This document shows positions 46,196 through 61,040 of a DNA stretch of 64,000 nt, piece after piece. The notes under the pieces are model-generated. The model was given only the letters and a program-made list of their open reading frames with translations, ran no database searches and was not told the DNA's origin. The translations under genes were made by a program, and so were the position numbers. Each line of letters opens with the position of its first letter. The stretch's first letter is position 1. Source of the DNA: Polyodon spathula (taxonomy: Eukaryota > Chordata > Actinopteri > Acipenseriformes > Polyodontidae); assembly GCF_017654505.1 (NCBI RefSeq), contig NC_054541.1:45774986-45838985 (forward strand). The letters run 5' to 3'.

Positions 46196-48964
46196 GTAGG
46201 TACTAATACACTTTCCATCTCATGATGCCTGATACAGTACTATCGATTATTTTACTAGGGTGTACATGACCGCTCAAACCGGCTTGGCAGCTTTTTTAAG
46301 AAATGTTTGTTTTTGGATTTTGACTAACTGGTAGTCTACACTTGTTACAGTATATCAGTCCACAAAGTAATAGCACCAAAGGGTTTGGCTGTGTAACTAC
46401 ATAAGGTTTGAATAGAGAATTGTAATTATGAAAAGCATGCAAGCATTTTCAGGTCCCTTTTTGAAGTAACCCTGGGTTCCAGTTGGCTAAGAGAAGTATA
46501 TCCAGCATCCCAATTGGCTAAGATATCCAGTCATTATCCAGTCCAAAACACCAACCTCAAAAAATAACTAATTTGGGTTGGGGCCAATTCTACCCATAAT
46601 GGTATGTTCAGTCTCACAATTGTCTTGCCAAAATTGTGGTCTTTCGATATAGTTTCAACAAGATGAAGACCACAAAAAGGGACTTTTTTGAAACCTACAG
46701 TAGTTTTGACAGTACTGCAAGGGTGTATTCTAAATTGAACTGTACTGTGTAACTTCAGTGAATAATTGTCCAGTCAACCCCCCCCCCCCCTAAAAAAAGA
46801 TAATTGCATTTCTGCTTAGTAAAACCAACAGAGGGTCTCCAGAATTTCAATCAGACCTTAAACATTCCAGCAAAGTGTCACATTACACTGAGACAAACTC
46901 TCTGCCATGAGGCTAGGAGATGTGTCTGCGCTTCTGAGTAGACGCTTGATCTGAGTAAATCTCCCAGTCCTGTTTGTTTTTTTTCTACACAAAAAGATAG
47001 GCAACCTATCCAAACATGACAGTTTATTACAAATCTATTAAGATTTGTTTTCGTTATTGTTTTGGTGTTCTTTAAGAACTACATTCGAGCAGAATAGAAG
47101 TGATTCATCCTTCAGTCGGGTATTTTTCAGAATAGTTTAGTAGCAGATGGCAGGATGTCATGTAGTTGCACAACATATTATTCAAAGTATGTACAAGTTA
47201 CTGAGTTCATAAATGTTTGGGAACTCAGTGTTTGAAGTGAAAACAAAGCTTGCCATAATATGCAGGGCTGGAGTTTCCTGATAGCTGCTGCTTGGGGTAT
47301 ATCTGCAGCATGCAGGCTTTTTAAAAGTCATTTATCACAACTACTGAAAAGCCAGAGGAACTAATGTGATACCCATCAGTGCCAACGGGCTCACTAATTA
47401 GCATGGTCGTGATTGAGGATGTAGGCCCGGCAATCACATTTCAACTGTTTCTTAATCCGAGAGATACGAGATTGGACAGTGATACAAGTTTAGTTTTTTT
47501 GTGCAGTGTTTGTGCGTCAGCTGAATTGAATTGCTTTACAGAATATAGTATTTGTGTTGCCGCTACTAGCAATCGGCGAGGTCTGTGTCAAGGCAGTTTT
47601 TGTTATTGATAACAGGGGTGTTGGTAGACATCTATTCTATGATTACTTGGTCTCTGTCATGTATTTTGTATTATCAGTGGTTAATGGTCCAGTTCCTGTA
47701 ACAGTCCTCAAACTAAAAGTACTAGGTGGTGCAGTGGAACAAGAACAAAAAGTGACTGCTGTAAAGCTGAGGGGAGTGTTAGGCAAGGGTTAAATTGAAA
47801 CCTTAAATTGCATGCCTTTAAACTTCAACAATCAAAATGATTAAAAAAAAACCTGTCATATTTTCATATTTCTAGTTGAATTTTATACTGTACTGAACCA
47901 TTCAATATAATGGCTATGATAAGAAAAAACAAATGCATTATGTTAGAGGAAATAAAGGTATTTATACTTTTGTACTGGTTCCCCCCAGCTACTGTAGGCT
48001 CTTCTTCCTCTTCCCTGTTATGATTTATATAATACAGTTTTCCATCTACCCTGTCTATGCCATCCTCTGCTTTTTTTTTTTCTATCTCTTACAAAGCCTA
48101 ATGTTGGATTTCCCTCTGGTGGTAGCATACTCCATCACCTCTACAAGCTTCTTACAAATCACCCAGGCAAATACTTATGTTGTTGCTGCTTTCTAAAATA
48201 ACCCCAATAGTTATCAATAAATCTAGTTCTTAAATAAATGGGTTGGTTGCTATGCTGTACTTTCTGTTCACTCCACTGGGAGAACACTAATGTGCTTACA
48301 TAAATAGCTGTATTCACTAAACCCACATCCCTATAAATCAGTCGGTCGTTTTGCCTTCTCATTAAACATGCATCAAATTAATTTAAATTACTGTCGCTTT
48401 AGTACAGTGTTTTCACCTATTCCATTTATTTTGTGCTACCTAAATCCAAATTCCACGTTCAGATTTTTTACGCGATGAAATGAAATATCCCATTCAGTTT
48501 TCCTCCCTGACCAATGTGGAAACACAAAGGGCAAAGCAGTGCTCCTTGTGGCTCCTCAGCCAAGATTGGGAACTTGTGTATTTGAAGCTGGTCAAAGTCT
48601 TGGAGTAAATTACTCAATATTCCCTGTTAATAATCTTTCCTTTTCATATCCTCTAGAATTCCTGAACCTTTTACACCACAGTCTATTTCATTTTTTTTTC
48701 CATGGGCAGCTTCTCTGTTTGCCTGCACGATGATCTAGAACTGTGTGAAACCTCAATGCTGTCTTCATAATTACATAGAAGAGAGGCTTTAATAATGTAC
48801 TTCTGCGGTCAATTAGGTAACTGACAGCACTTGACAATTTAAATTCTGAATTAATACACTTGCACATCTGACTCAACAGTTGTACTGTTCCTATGTGCGG
48901 GAATCTTAAGTATGTCGTCCTTGAAATTGATTTTGCATAGGAAACCAGACGCTCTGTGCTTGAA

Positions 48965-49121
48965 ACAAAATTCCAGAGAAGTTTACACAAAGGGGATCAT
49001 TTCCCCAGAGTCTCAAGGGTCTAATGTTTAGGACCTGTTCACAAAATTCCAGAGAAGTTTACACAAAGGGGAACATTTCCCCAGAGTCGCATCTTTAATG
49101 TCTAATGTTTAGGACATGTTT
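48965..49121. repeat. Tandem duplication, two units of about 76-80 bp
   Basis: acaaaattccagagaagttt starts at 48965 and again at 49041; both units run through ccccagagtc and tctaatgtttagga. They differ by a few substitutions and a short indel. Confidence 0.93.
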
Positions 49122-50987
49122 AGCATTTGTAAATGACTGGATATTTCTTTGGCAAACTGATTTGAAATAATAAATATGTGGTGATTTTAATAGAGCATCT
49201 CCTGTGAGGGGAGCTTATATGTTTTTGTAAATCTATCTTGAATCTTCGTTTGCTTGTATTTCCTGAACCATTTGAGATGCCTAGTTCTTTGCCAGCATGT
49301 GGCTATTGTTGTGTGGCCTTCCAGGATGCACACACAGCATGACACATGTTCCAAGTTGGTGTAGTTAGCTGTGCTAATTTGCATTTAAAACCCTACAATG
49401 ACTCTATATGTAGTGGTTGCTTTACATACAGTTTCAGGTAGCTGGTTCTCATGTAAATGTATTGTTTGTGCATTACACCAACAGAGCAGTGTGATTCAGA
49501 GTGGATTCTTGGATTTAACTGAACACATCCGCCAAGTGCAATCCTAGCAAGCCAGTTAATGTCATGGGTGTGGGTTGAGTCGAAAGCTGGTAAACGAGAA
49601 TGCTTTTTAAATTAGTTAGGGATCAGACTGGTGACCCTGTGCTTTATGGACAGATCAAGCTACAGTGCTTACGGTATAGATGTCATTACATGTTATTACC
49701 CTTACTGTGAGTCACTGTATTACTGATCTACCAAAGTGAAATTCAGACAACAAAGTTCCTTTTCAATTTGTCAGTTTTCTGGTTCCATCAAAACGCATGG
49801 GAAGATGTAGGCCTAAACAGGTGTTTAAAAAGGCTTAGAACTGGTTGTGAAACAGTGTTGCAGCCATTTTATTATAGGCTGCTTTACCTTTTATAAGAAG
49901 TTGTATGAATCAGCAAGCTTCTGTATAATGTTACTGAGCAGTTACAAAGATTTCTCTTGTCATTTTGAGATATTGTATTGAATTACACACATTTAAAATT
50001 ACACTCTGTTGGAACATCGCCTTCAACATGAAACCCCAATCTGAGCTGAAAAAAAAAAAAAATTGCACAAAACCTTTTACACCTTTTGAGTAGAAAAAGA
50101 AAAGGGGAATTCACCGGCCTTCTCCCTGTGAGACAGATAAGGGAATTCATGAGGTCACACAGGGACGGGTACTGTAGAGAAAGAAAGGATTAGATCCTGG
50201 TTGCTGATTTGTTAAGTCTGACCTTTTTACAAGTCTATCTCACTGTTACACACTTGTTTCATTATCAGGGTGTAAATGTGACTTGTTTGTTCAACATTGT
50301 TGTTAGTTCAGCAGCATTAGGTTTGACTAATGTGGACAGATTTGTGAGTCAGTGCTAATCAGGGCAGTGTGCATGGTTAGGCATTGGTCTGTTTGTATTC
50401 GTTCCAGTAGAATAATGGAGGCACGGACCAAGCTGTAACTATGCAGGAAAGCATGCACAACCCTGTGCAAGTATTACCTAGATACAGTATTTCTGACATT
50501 TTGCTTAGCATATAGTCACCTCCCCTTTAATGTACAGACTTTTGTTGTGGTGGTATTTTAAAAAACAAAACAAAAAATGGTGCATTGGCCACACGTGTTG
50601 GGGATGGGGCGGAGTTGTGCTTTGATAGGAGAGGTGCATGTTTTGTATACTAAAGTAAAGGTAGCTAGGTGGGAGTGTGTATAACATGGCAACAGATTAC
50701 AAAAGCAAAAATGAAGGTCACTTGCCATTCTTTACTTTAGAAAATAGCCTTGTTTAGTTTGCATCTATTTCAAGCTTAAATGTGCAAGCAGCATTTTTTA
50801 CTCATGGGTGATGATGTAATTTCTATTTAGTTTGTAAGAGTCAGTCTGTAAGTCGTGCATCTTTGTTTTAGCTTGAGGACAATAATTTACTACTGGTATG
50901 TTTCTAAAACCATCTACAGTTGCAAGTTGCTAAACCAGTCATGTAACAAACAAATGGAAATGTAGGATGTTTTTTTCTAAGATTTAG

Positions 50988-51423
50988 TCATTGGCAATGG
51001 TTTTTACCCTGGTTTTCTCCCCAAACTGGAATGCCCAATTGTTATTTGTATCCTGGTTCACCACTGCAACCCCCTGGCGTGTCGGGAAACGGAGGCTGGA
51101 ACACGAGTCCTCCGAAAGGTGCTCCTGCCAATCCGGCATTTTTCCGCACTGCGGATCCACAGCGGGGCCATCAGACCTATAGTGCCGGAGGACAGAACAG
51201 ATGGCTCCTCTGCAGAACTGCAGATGCTCTATCGACCACAGGGGTCACTGGTGTGCGGTGTACCATGGATTCCCTTGCCAACCTAAGCCCTCTCTACCCG
51301 GGTGGCGCTCAGTCAATTGTACGCCGCACCCTAGAAACACCCAGTCACGGTCGGCAGTGACATAGCCTGGAGTTGAACCTGTGATCTCCAGGCTATAGGG
51401 AGCACCACTCAGGAGCCCCAGGG
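50988..51423 (-). mobile_element. tRNA-derived SINE (family A, - copy)
   Basis: Reversed, it begins gctcctgagtggtgctccct, continues tatagcctggagatcacagg with B box ggttcaactcc, and ends near aatgccc... and ggggagaaaaccagggt. It aligns along its length with the copy at 8082-8580 but lacks that copy's extra block between A and B boxes. Confidence 0.82.
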
Positions 51424-52783
51424 TGTTTTTTCTAAGCAAAGTGATTTAGAAAATGATAAACGTACTGTATGCTGCTCTGCAAATTAAACTCTTTATAGGT
51501 TATAAAATCAAGAACTAAAACTTCAAGAAGGTTGAATTCCCAGAAATAGCACCACAGTACAGCCCACAACAAACCCAGTGTTTCAGTGAACCCAGAGGGG
51601 GAGAGGCAGCTGAGGAATCTTGAGGCTTTGTGTTTTTCTTTAGGTGGGAGCTGGGGGTTTTTCAGCTGTGTTTATGTAGCCTGTCGTTTCTGCCACATTT
51701 CTTCAGGAGCCTTTGATGAAATACAAAAGTAACCTGTTGCCCTGGTACATGGCGTGGAACAGCAGTGTCTGCACACGCTGCTTAACAATGGCCAGCAACT
51801 TGTCAGGGGTCAGCATCAAACATAAACCTGTCATGGGACTGCTGCTGTGCTGCCTTCAAAAAAAAAAAAAAACCCACACACAAAACACCAGGCTTACTGG
51901 TGTCAGGAAAAAGTGGCACTGGGATATACAGTTTGGCCCCTAGTCAGCTTGTGCTCTGTTGGGTTCTCTACTTTGCATTATTAGTGTGATCAATAAGAAA
52001 TGACAAGGGGGTGGGTTGTGAGAGGACTCCACCCCTAGGAGTACTATGGGGCACGAGGCAGAGCCATGTTAAAAAAACAAGCAGGCAGAGCAGAGATCAC
52101 AAAGATTAGTTTTATTTTTTATTCCCTGATGGTTTGCCAGCAGGGATATTACTTTCGCATAGATAAACAAAATGTTCATAAATTAATAAAGAGGAGGAGG
52201 GCTACTGGAATTTTTTTTGTTTTTGTTCTGTTGTTTTCCCAGTTGGGTCGCACTTTGCTTGTGACATGTTCCCGTAGAACAGGACAACACACTTCAGAAA
52301 AGGAAGATAGTTTATAGGTTCACCAAGGATTACCTATCCATTAGCTGGAGTACAGTATTTAATTATTCTCTACATTTGTATTTAAGACACTGTATTGTTT
52401 TTGTGTCTGTGTGGTTTTCATCAGGATATCTAAAAACCACATAGTAATACCGTTTCCTTGATAAAATGTCTTTAAGTAGTTGTCTAAAACCAGCCTCTTG
52501 TCCTGCTGTATGTTCCAATGAACTATTTTAGGTCAGATACAGTGGTGCTGTGGGCCCCCTGTTGGTGCTGCAGTAAAGTGTCTATGTTTCCATTGTCTGA
52601 GTCGAGTTTGCTGTGAGTTTTCAGCTGTAAAGTGCACATATACAGTCTTCAGCTTTTGAAGGAATTGTTGTGTGTTGAATTATAGGGAATGAATTGGCTC
52701 ATCTTGCCCCTGAGCCTGACAGTCGCTGTATGAATTGTGGGACACAAAAAGTAGCAGAACAGTTAGTCCTTTAGCTTGTGCAG

Positions 52784-52817
52784 TTTAAATGAAAAGTGAT
52801 CTGCCTTTTCATTTAAA
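52784..52817. repeat. Perfect 13-bp inverted repeat
   Basis: Arms tttaaatgaaaag (52784-52796) and cttttcatttaaa (52805-52817) with an 8-base loop. Confidence 0.93.
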
Positions 52818-52855
52818 TTACATGATTACACTGTATCTTGGGCATAATGACTCCT

Positions 52856-52904
52856 GTTTATACCCAAGACTTCCTTATGACACATAAGGAAGTCTTTTAT
52901 AAAC
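52856..52904. repeat. Long hairpin, 14-bp perfect core
   Basis: Core arms aagacttccttatg (52866-52879) and cataaggaagtctt (52883-52896) with loop aca; the stem resumes outside a small bulge with gtttata (52856-52862) and tataaac (52898-52904). Confidence 0.95.
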
Positions 52905-53888
52905 TATTTTAGCAGGGTTTCGGAGACAGAGATTGTCACGCTGAACGACCTGTTGTAAAGTCCCGAACTCCACTGCTTGATCTGTAGTGTCTCTTTGAAG
53001 CCAGAGGGGGTGTTGGCAGGAATGTTACGCATGTATACAAATATTATGACTACTCTTTTCAATACTGTATGTAGACATTATTTTTGTTAGCTGCTTACAC
53101 GCAGTAACCCTTTCAAAACTTAATTAAATAAGATTAGGTTCATTAAACAACTAAGTGATTGTACTCATTAGATAAACACACAGCTCTTTTGGGTTCAATG
53201 GAAGCATGTTAATAGTAGATGAGTACTGCTTTGGAGATTAAAGCTAACTGTAAATAAAGTTTTGCTTGATGAAATGTATGAATTTGGGTCAGTCAATTCA
53301 ATATTTGTAATAAATTATTAGTCTGAAAATATCTTAAAAGAACAGTAATTGTGGTCATCTGTGAGTCATTTCTTGTATAAACTAAATGTTTCAATTTGGG
53401 ATTATAATAGGGGTTAAATGCAACCTCATTATCTCTTCAGAAGGAAGGTAGCCAGACAAATTAATGTTTAGCCCTATTGCTTTGGCCATCGCTGAAGAAG
53501 ACTGTGCCAGCCTTATCAGATCTTGATTTTAACTTTACTTTATTTGGGAAACAGTCTTACCCTTGTTACTCTTTGAAAATATTCTTTGTTTTATTGGAGC
53601 ATACAGTCTTGGATAAGGTTTTTATAATCATTGCACCACTGTCTCTCTCCATTCCATTTAGCGTAAAAATGAGAGGGACAACCATCCAATAAAATGTTAA
53701 AACAAGAACAAGAATGCAGATGTTAAGCTGCTTCATTTGAAAGTAACAATGGCATGTGCTGGTGCTTTTTTGTAAAAACAAACAAAAAAATAACTTCACC
53801 ATACATAACCATGTACAGCTTGTGAATTCACTTGGAGATAGCCCAAACAAATCTAAAAAGTGCAAGAGGCACTGAATAAGAATTGCCA

Positions 53889-53908
53889 CCCCCCCCCCCC
53901 CCCCCCCC
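53889..53908. repeat. Poly-C tract
   Basis: About 20 C in a row followed by AAAA; no element recognised. Confidence 0.9.
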
Positions 53909-56229
53909 AAAACCTTCTCTTTATGGTCAGGTTTTATTGAAAGATTTTAAGCGATTTGGAATAGACAGAGTTCAGTTTTGTACTGGATAAGTTTGCTAAT
54001 TTGTTAATCTTATCTCTACAGAAACAACTGTACAACTTCACCGTACATTTAGTATGACCAAGCCCAGTGGATTAAGAAAGGCTGTTATTTTCTTTTGGAA
54101 TGCTGATGTTTTACAGTACATGTGTAGTGTTTTAAATGTTTTTATTCCATTTGTTTCTTTTTATTATTACTTCATTCAAAAGCGGCCTCGCTAGCTATTA
54201 TACCTACCACTCCTCCTATTTTTTCTGGAAATAGTACCTTCTAAAATACAGCAATACACACACAACCAAATTTTAGAAATACTTTCTGTTAATGTCAACT
54301 TTTTATTTCAATAGTAATTTAAGAAGTATTGTACACCGTCCTTTAACACCTCTGGAATTGAGGATGGGGTCTGGGTGTTGGACTAGACCCAGCAGCCAGT
54401 TCTAGCTTTCCCTGCACACTAATGGAACCAGTCAGGAGATGCTGGCAAACAGTCACTTCTGAATGCAACAATAATAATGAGAAGAATCTTAAACACTTCA
54501 GGTCCTACACATGTTGCCTTAAAGGTATACTTTAGTAATGAATTGTGACTAGAACAAAAATGGCAACTACAACGTATTGTTAATAGAAATACTGTTTTTG
54601 CAACAATAACTGAACAAAAAATAAATAGAACTGTAGACTTAATGCTTAAAGTAAAGTTTAAAATACAGTTTAAAGTAAAGTTTGAACACCATGCCCTCTA
54701 CCACATGCATTACAATTGCAATAGCAGGAGGACTGTATGATTCTACTGTATTCCGTAATAGTGTGACTTTTTTCCTTTTCCTGTGCTTTATCTGAGTAGC
54801 AGTGATTCAAGCAATCTTCTTCACAGTTCTGCCTGGAAATAATGAAGACACATGTGCTGTATTGGGGCCACCATTGGGGATTAAGCTTACCGACCAACAT
54901 GATGTTGGGAGATGAATGTGCAATGATCAAGTGGAACACACGTTTTTACCATCGTCCACCCCAACGCCAAAATTTAAGTCGATATGTATTTGAGGAGCGG
55001 TGGGTAAAGCTTTAAGATTCGTCATACAGGAGATGCTTTGTGTCTCTGTGTGTTTTTGTTTTAAGCTAGTTGGTTAAAATACATGTGTACTGAAGTACTG
55101 GCATGCAGGACACGCATTGAGCTTATTTACATTAGAACTGTTTGTCCAGGTTAGAGAATGGAGGAATAAAGGTAAATACGATGAGGTCACGTCTTCTCTT
55201 TCTGAATGTTTAACAATGGCTTTGGTGTGAGTAGGAGTAACTGAAAAAGCAAACCTTTGGATAATTAGAAATTTGCATTGGCATAATAGATGATGTGAAG
55301 TGAGTTAAGTGGTTTTCTTTGATTGAGGAGAATGTCCTGCACAGTCTTATGCAGTACATGTGACAACACGTTGGCATGCTAAAGTTGTCTCATTCCTGCT
55401 TTTTTCTTTTTTTTGTTTAAACAAAGCTTTTCCTGGAGGGTTTGGATAACAATGTTAAACCCCATTGCTTTAATGAGTTGGATTCATTTTTTTATTTATT
55501 TTTTTTATTTCTGTGCCTACAGTAACAAGGGATTAGAATTGCTTTGTGCCAGAATCATTGGTGCAGAATTTTTCTTTTTAATTTTTTTTCTCATCTGTGT
55601 AGTCCTGTTTCTTGTATGCTGGTCACATTTACAGGCTTACCTGTGTCTACAGAACTGCTAATCACTTATGAAGAAACTTAAATACATTATTTAGTAGAAC
55701 TTGAAGTAGTAAGAGTATCCAAATCCCAGGGATATCTGTTGGCTCTCTTTCTGCCCGTTTGTCTGTACTGTATGTCAAACTTAGATTCTACCCCTGTACA
55801 TGCAGATGTTTACTGTTAACATGGCTTTACTGTTTAAGCTATCACATAACCTATAGCTTAGACACAAGTGTTTTTTTGGTTTTTTTTTTTTTTTTTAACA
55901 TGTTTAAATTGTTAAAGAAAAGAGATAGGAACATTGAAGTTAACAGCCTTTTAACTTTATGCAAAACAGTCAATATATAGTAGCAACAGTGGCTTGAGGA
56001 TGAGAAAGTAGAAAGTGACTTTGGAGGATGAGAAGAGGAAGGGCCTTTACAGTAATGAGTCTTCACGGTACAATGATTGACATGTGGATGGAATACAGTG
56101 GAGCATCTGCCCTACAGTAGCTTTAATGGAAGTCCCACCTGCAACATTGTTGTTTTTTTACACTCTGAATCTGATCTGTTTAACTTGACATTGTTTCTAG
56201 ATGCAGATTGTTAGATGGCACTCTTGTGT

Positions 56230-56268
<39 letters not shown>

Positions 56269-59200
56269 CCATTTAAAACTTTTCATTACATCACAAAACA
56301 GGTTTTGTTTTAAATGTATGGCATCTGATTTTGGCCATTGTCCCACAAGTTTCATGAGCTTTTATACTTAAAATTATTTTGCAACTGCTACTGAACAGGA
56401 AGGGATCCGTGGGGAAAATAGAAATGGGAAGGGAAGGCTGTGGTTTCTGAATTGCAGTTTTCAGTTATCTGTGTTACAACTGTAACTTCATCATGCTACT
56501 GTACTTCATCATTTTGGCAACTAAATGAGAGTCTGTCTGGAGGCCAGATTTAACAGCTCTCCGTTGTTTTCTTCCTAACAGGCTTCACAACTCTACACTG
56601 TGGTGTTCGTGATCCGGGCACTTCCAGCCTGCTTGGTGTCGGAGATATTTATTCATTTGTTGATTTATTTATTTTTTCACCCCTCCAAAAGACTCTGACA
56701 CAGATTTGCCTTTTTATGTCAGTTATTTTAGCGTTCTGGTTTATTTGAGTTTCGTTTAACTATTTTAAAACATTGTTTTCTGCTGCAGGCAAAAAAATTC
56801 TAACAGTTGACCAGCTAACCGTTAGAGTTACTGTTGATAAATTTTGTGAAGCGGTTTAAAACAAACTAACTTTTATCTATAAGGGACATGGCCGGTGTTA
56901 AAGCAGCACTTTATTTCTGAGGTGACTGTACCCATTCGGAGGTAATTTGCAACCTTTGCTTGCCCTATCGGGTCACGTGCCAGCAGTATGACAACAGGTA
57001 ATGTAAACAGAAGTCCTCATTTACTTTTTTTATGCATCATTAAATTTACCTAATTATGATAATGCCAATCCACTGAATGGAAAAGAGCAACCAGGTTTCC
57101 AGCACTGTCGGTATACTGCTGTTATCGGTTTCCATTCCTGTACGTTATTGATGAGCACACCTATTAGTTTGTACAGATAGAACGGCACTGCTTGTAAATT
57201 AGTCAATCAAATTTTCTTTTGTGAAATCAGGTATTTGATTCTGAAATATCAGCCTGCTTTTATTTTTCTCAAGACTAGTAGAAAATACAGTTACAAAAAA
57301 AAAGCTGCAGGAAAATTCAGGAGAAAGTACTACGATCAAACACAAAACCTTGTATTCACAAACAAACATTAAAATGGCATGAGCCAAAAAGATAACTTCA
57401 CATAGGAAAATAGTTATCCCAAGAGCGCAATTGTAATGACTTTTTTTTTTTTTTTATCTGGGAGAAAGTTGTTTTAAGAAATAATATAAATACATGCAGT
57501 AAACAAAGCTAATGAGGAGCTATAATTATTTGGATTTGATTAATTCCTTACTGATAATGAATCAAAATAAAAAAAAGCTTCCAAAAACACCCTTTTCTTG
57601 TTAAATTTGAATTGGGCCCAAAGTCTGTTTTAAAGAAATATGGAATTTTGCTTATTCAGAACAGAGTCCCCTATAGTCAAAGCAACAACAAAAAAAACCC
57701 AACAACTTGAACTATAGCAGTGATAAGCAGCATCAGAGGTATTCCTGTTCCGATCATGCTTCTCCAGTACCCCAAGTGAAGTGACCCTCAGGGCTGTGTT
57801 GACTTTTCAAAAGTGAATTGACCTTCTTGTCTTCGTTCACCATAAGGACAAGCATAGATAGCTTCAGTTGACAGGCATGAGAGGGAAGAAAATGTTGGTG
57901 TTCCTACAAATTTGATGATTTGAATATCTTTTGAACACCTTCCCATCAAAATAGGTTCATTATTTTATAATTTCTTTAGTGATTTTAAATTCATGTCTTA
58001 GTTTCAAGTCCAAGTCAACTTCACCACACACAGTCATATTTTCACTTACTGATTATCATGTATAGATTTGTTCCCGAGCTTGATCATCATTAAGTCCTGA
58101 GGCTCATCAATTTGAGATTTACAGCTGGAGCTTCACGCTACGGACAGTAAAGGAGTGATTGCTTCCCACTGCAAAGCAATATTTTCACTTAAATGGGCTC
58201 AAACAATCCCTTGACATTTTGTGTGTTTTTTTTTTAAATGTAATTATTTTAAATGATGGATTTTTCTGTCACGACTGGGGTGTTGTATGAGCATGGAAGT
58301 GTTGCAGACTTCATGTGTCTTTTTTTTTTTTATATATTTGTTGTCACATGCTTCACTGAAAAGAACCCCCTGCGCTGATGCAAGTTCATTATAATGAGGT
58401 TTTATTCTAGAAGCACTTTTCCACTCTGTGGTTAATGCTGCGCTTTATAAGGCACATTGTGTTTTATTTTCTTTCTGTGCGGGATGCAAACACATTATTT
58501 TACGCAGCCCGGACAGTGGGATCGAATTCTCTTTGAATTACTGTTCAAGCTATAGCCACCTATCTCTTTAAAATCCACCTGGAGGCATGTAAACCAGCAC
58601 TAAGAAGCAGTCTGAAAGCGTATATTCCTGACTCCCCTAACCTGCTGACCTGTGAGCATCATAAAACAATCAATGCAGGAATTTACTCACTGTTAAGCTG
58701 CGCCTGCTTACTCCTCCCTTTGAAAAAAATGCCTTGCAACTGTTCTCCCATTAACTAAAATACACAGCTGTCCACGTGGCACCCAAATATTAAACCCAAA
58801 AATGCAGTGTCTAAAATGATATCAGAAAAATAGCTCTCCTCTAAGAAGCATCTGTTTTGTTTTGAGTTTGTTTGGGTTTTTGGGTACACAGCATATTTCC
58901 ATTCCTATTAAACGCTTATGTGCTGTTTAAAAAGCTGTGGTAAGGCATTCCACGAAACAACTTCACTGTAACTAGTTTTAATCTTGGATGACTCGCTCTC
59001 TTAGGGAGGGAGGGTGGATAATGTTGACATTTTGAAAGAGAAACTTTGTCTCGAGTAGGTTCCAAAGTTATTTAGTGATTCTGTGTAGAACTTTTAAGAA
59101 TGTACAGTAACAAATAAGGCGGCTAAGGACAGCATCGACTGCCGGGACAGTTTCTAAATGATCACTGATGGTGGCACAAGCTGATCTCAGTAGACCCTAC

Positions 59201-59408
59201 TATTTGTAGGGAACACCTACTCTACAGACCCAGTATTTTCACTGTGGTAACATAGTATACAGGGGGATTTCATTTCTTCGCTAGTAGAAATAAGGCAGAT
59301 GGGAGCACATGCATTGTGGATGACTTTGTGGGCTTGGCATTCCTGTTGACATACGTTGTCGGTACCCGTTTTACGAACGACACGTGATATGTCAAAACAG
59401 ATATAATA

Positions 59409-59533
<125 letters not shown>

Positions 59534-60794
59534 CCTTTCTGTGTTTTGTTTAATTTATACCACTTTAGTGGAGAAGAAATTGGATATCCCTAGGGTTTGA
59601 ATATTAAATATCACCAAGTTTATTTTCAAGTGGAAGTCCTTACACAACACATGGTTCTCTTAAAGTAAGTAGTCTACTGTCTGCCATTTCCCCAGTGTTC
59701 AGAATGGGTCTGATTTTTGGTTAAATCTTTTGTGTATAGTTGCCTCAATTATGTAGATGCAGGCCTATGTAATGTACCCAGCTAGTATTCAGCTTGATGT
59801 GTTCATGCAAGTGCCCCTACAGTACTGTACATGGACCTTGTTTCTTTCTTACTCTCTACTGCTGTCTTTTTTTTTTTTTGCATAGTTATTTTGCATTCTT
59901 TTCACATGCTTTTAAGTGCAGTGCATTTATTATTTGTTGCCATGGTTTAGCATATGTCCCTCCCAGTGCTGCTGCTTTGTCATGCTTTCACTATCCATTA
60001 CTGCACTTTGCCATGCTTTTGCCACAGTTTACAACAGTGAATGCACATAAAGATTGTGACAGATTTATTCCGATTTTTGCACTGAAAAAATAAAAGGATA
60101 GTGAAGTCTTGTCTTTACAGTATATATACAAGGGGCAGTGTTACACAGGGTTGCATTGGATGCCCAGCAGCTACAGTACATGCTCACAGACATGCTGGAA
60201 TATGTATCCAGCACAGCACTTGCTGGCCACTTCCTTCCCCATTGGAGGAAATGCATTTATTATACAAACTAGTCATTTGACATGACTCCTAAGTCTGTGT
60301 GCATCATTACAATGAGAACTAATACTGTACATAAAAGATCTGCTGACAGAATCTGTAATTAGTCTACTGAAATACCTGTGCTGGTTTCTTGATATACAGT
60401 GAGCAGCAGTACTTTGTAAGTAGTATTTTTTTTTCATGTGGGTTTGTGCCAGTTTACACATTTGCAACCAATCTTTAAAATCAGAGGTTTGTTTTTTAAA
60501 CAGGACTAAATATTCACAGAGTAGTTTGGCAGTTTGTGTTCGTGTAACTTGCTGGAATGCCAGGTATTTCCAGAGCAGTTAGTGTAATTGTTTCTCTTTT
60601 CACAGCTCTTTTTATAGACCCGCTGTAATAAGGATTTAAGATTTTGAGCTGATGCTCTTGGTACCGTACCTGTCCCCTGTTGGTTGTTTTAATGAAGCAG
60701 TTCTTGTTCTTTGTCGTTTTCTAAATATTTCTACTCCAGCACCTGTTTCATATTTAATCTTCCGCTGTCTTGAGGTTCGGACTGTTAAACGAAA

Positions 60795-61040
60795 ACGCTA
60801 AAGAACGCAGTTACAAACCAGAGGAGGCCATTCAGCCCATTCTTATCCTGTTCCTAGTAGCTGCTTTATCTCAAGACTCTGTCGAGTCAGGTCTTAATAG
60901 CGTAATGATTCAGCATCAGCAAAACGGAAGTAATACATTTTATACTCTGTTCACTCCCCGTGTAAAGAAGTGTCTCCTGCCCTCAGTCCTAAGTCTGTCT
61001 CCAATTAATTTCCAACTTTGTCCTCAGGCCCTTGTTTTGT
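60795..61040 (+). mobile_element. Dispersed repeat, relative of 36039-36195
   Basis: Shares ttacaaaccagaggaggcca with the other copy and continues further 3' (gtgtaaagaagtgtctcctg, then ctccaattaatttcca). Probably part of a LINE 3' region or a SINE; diverged. Confidence 0.65.
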
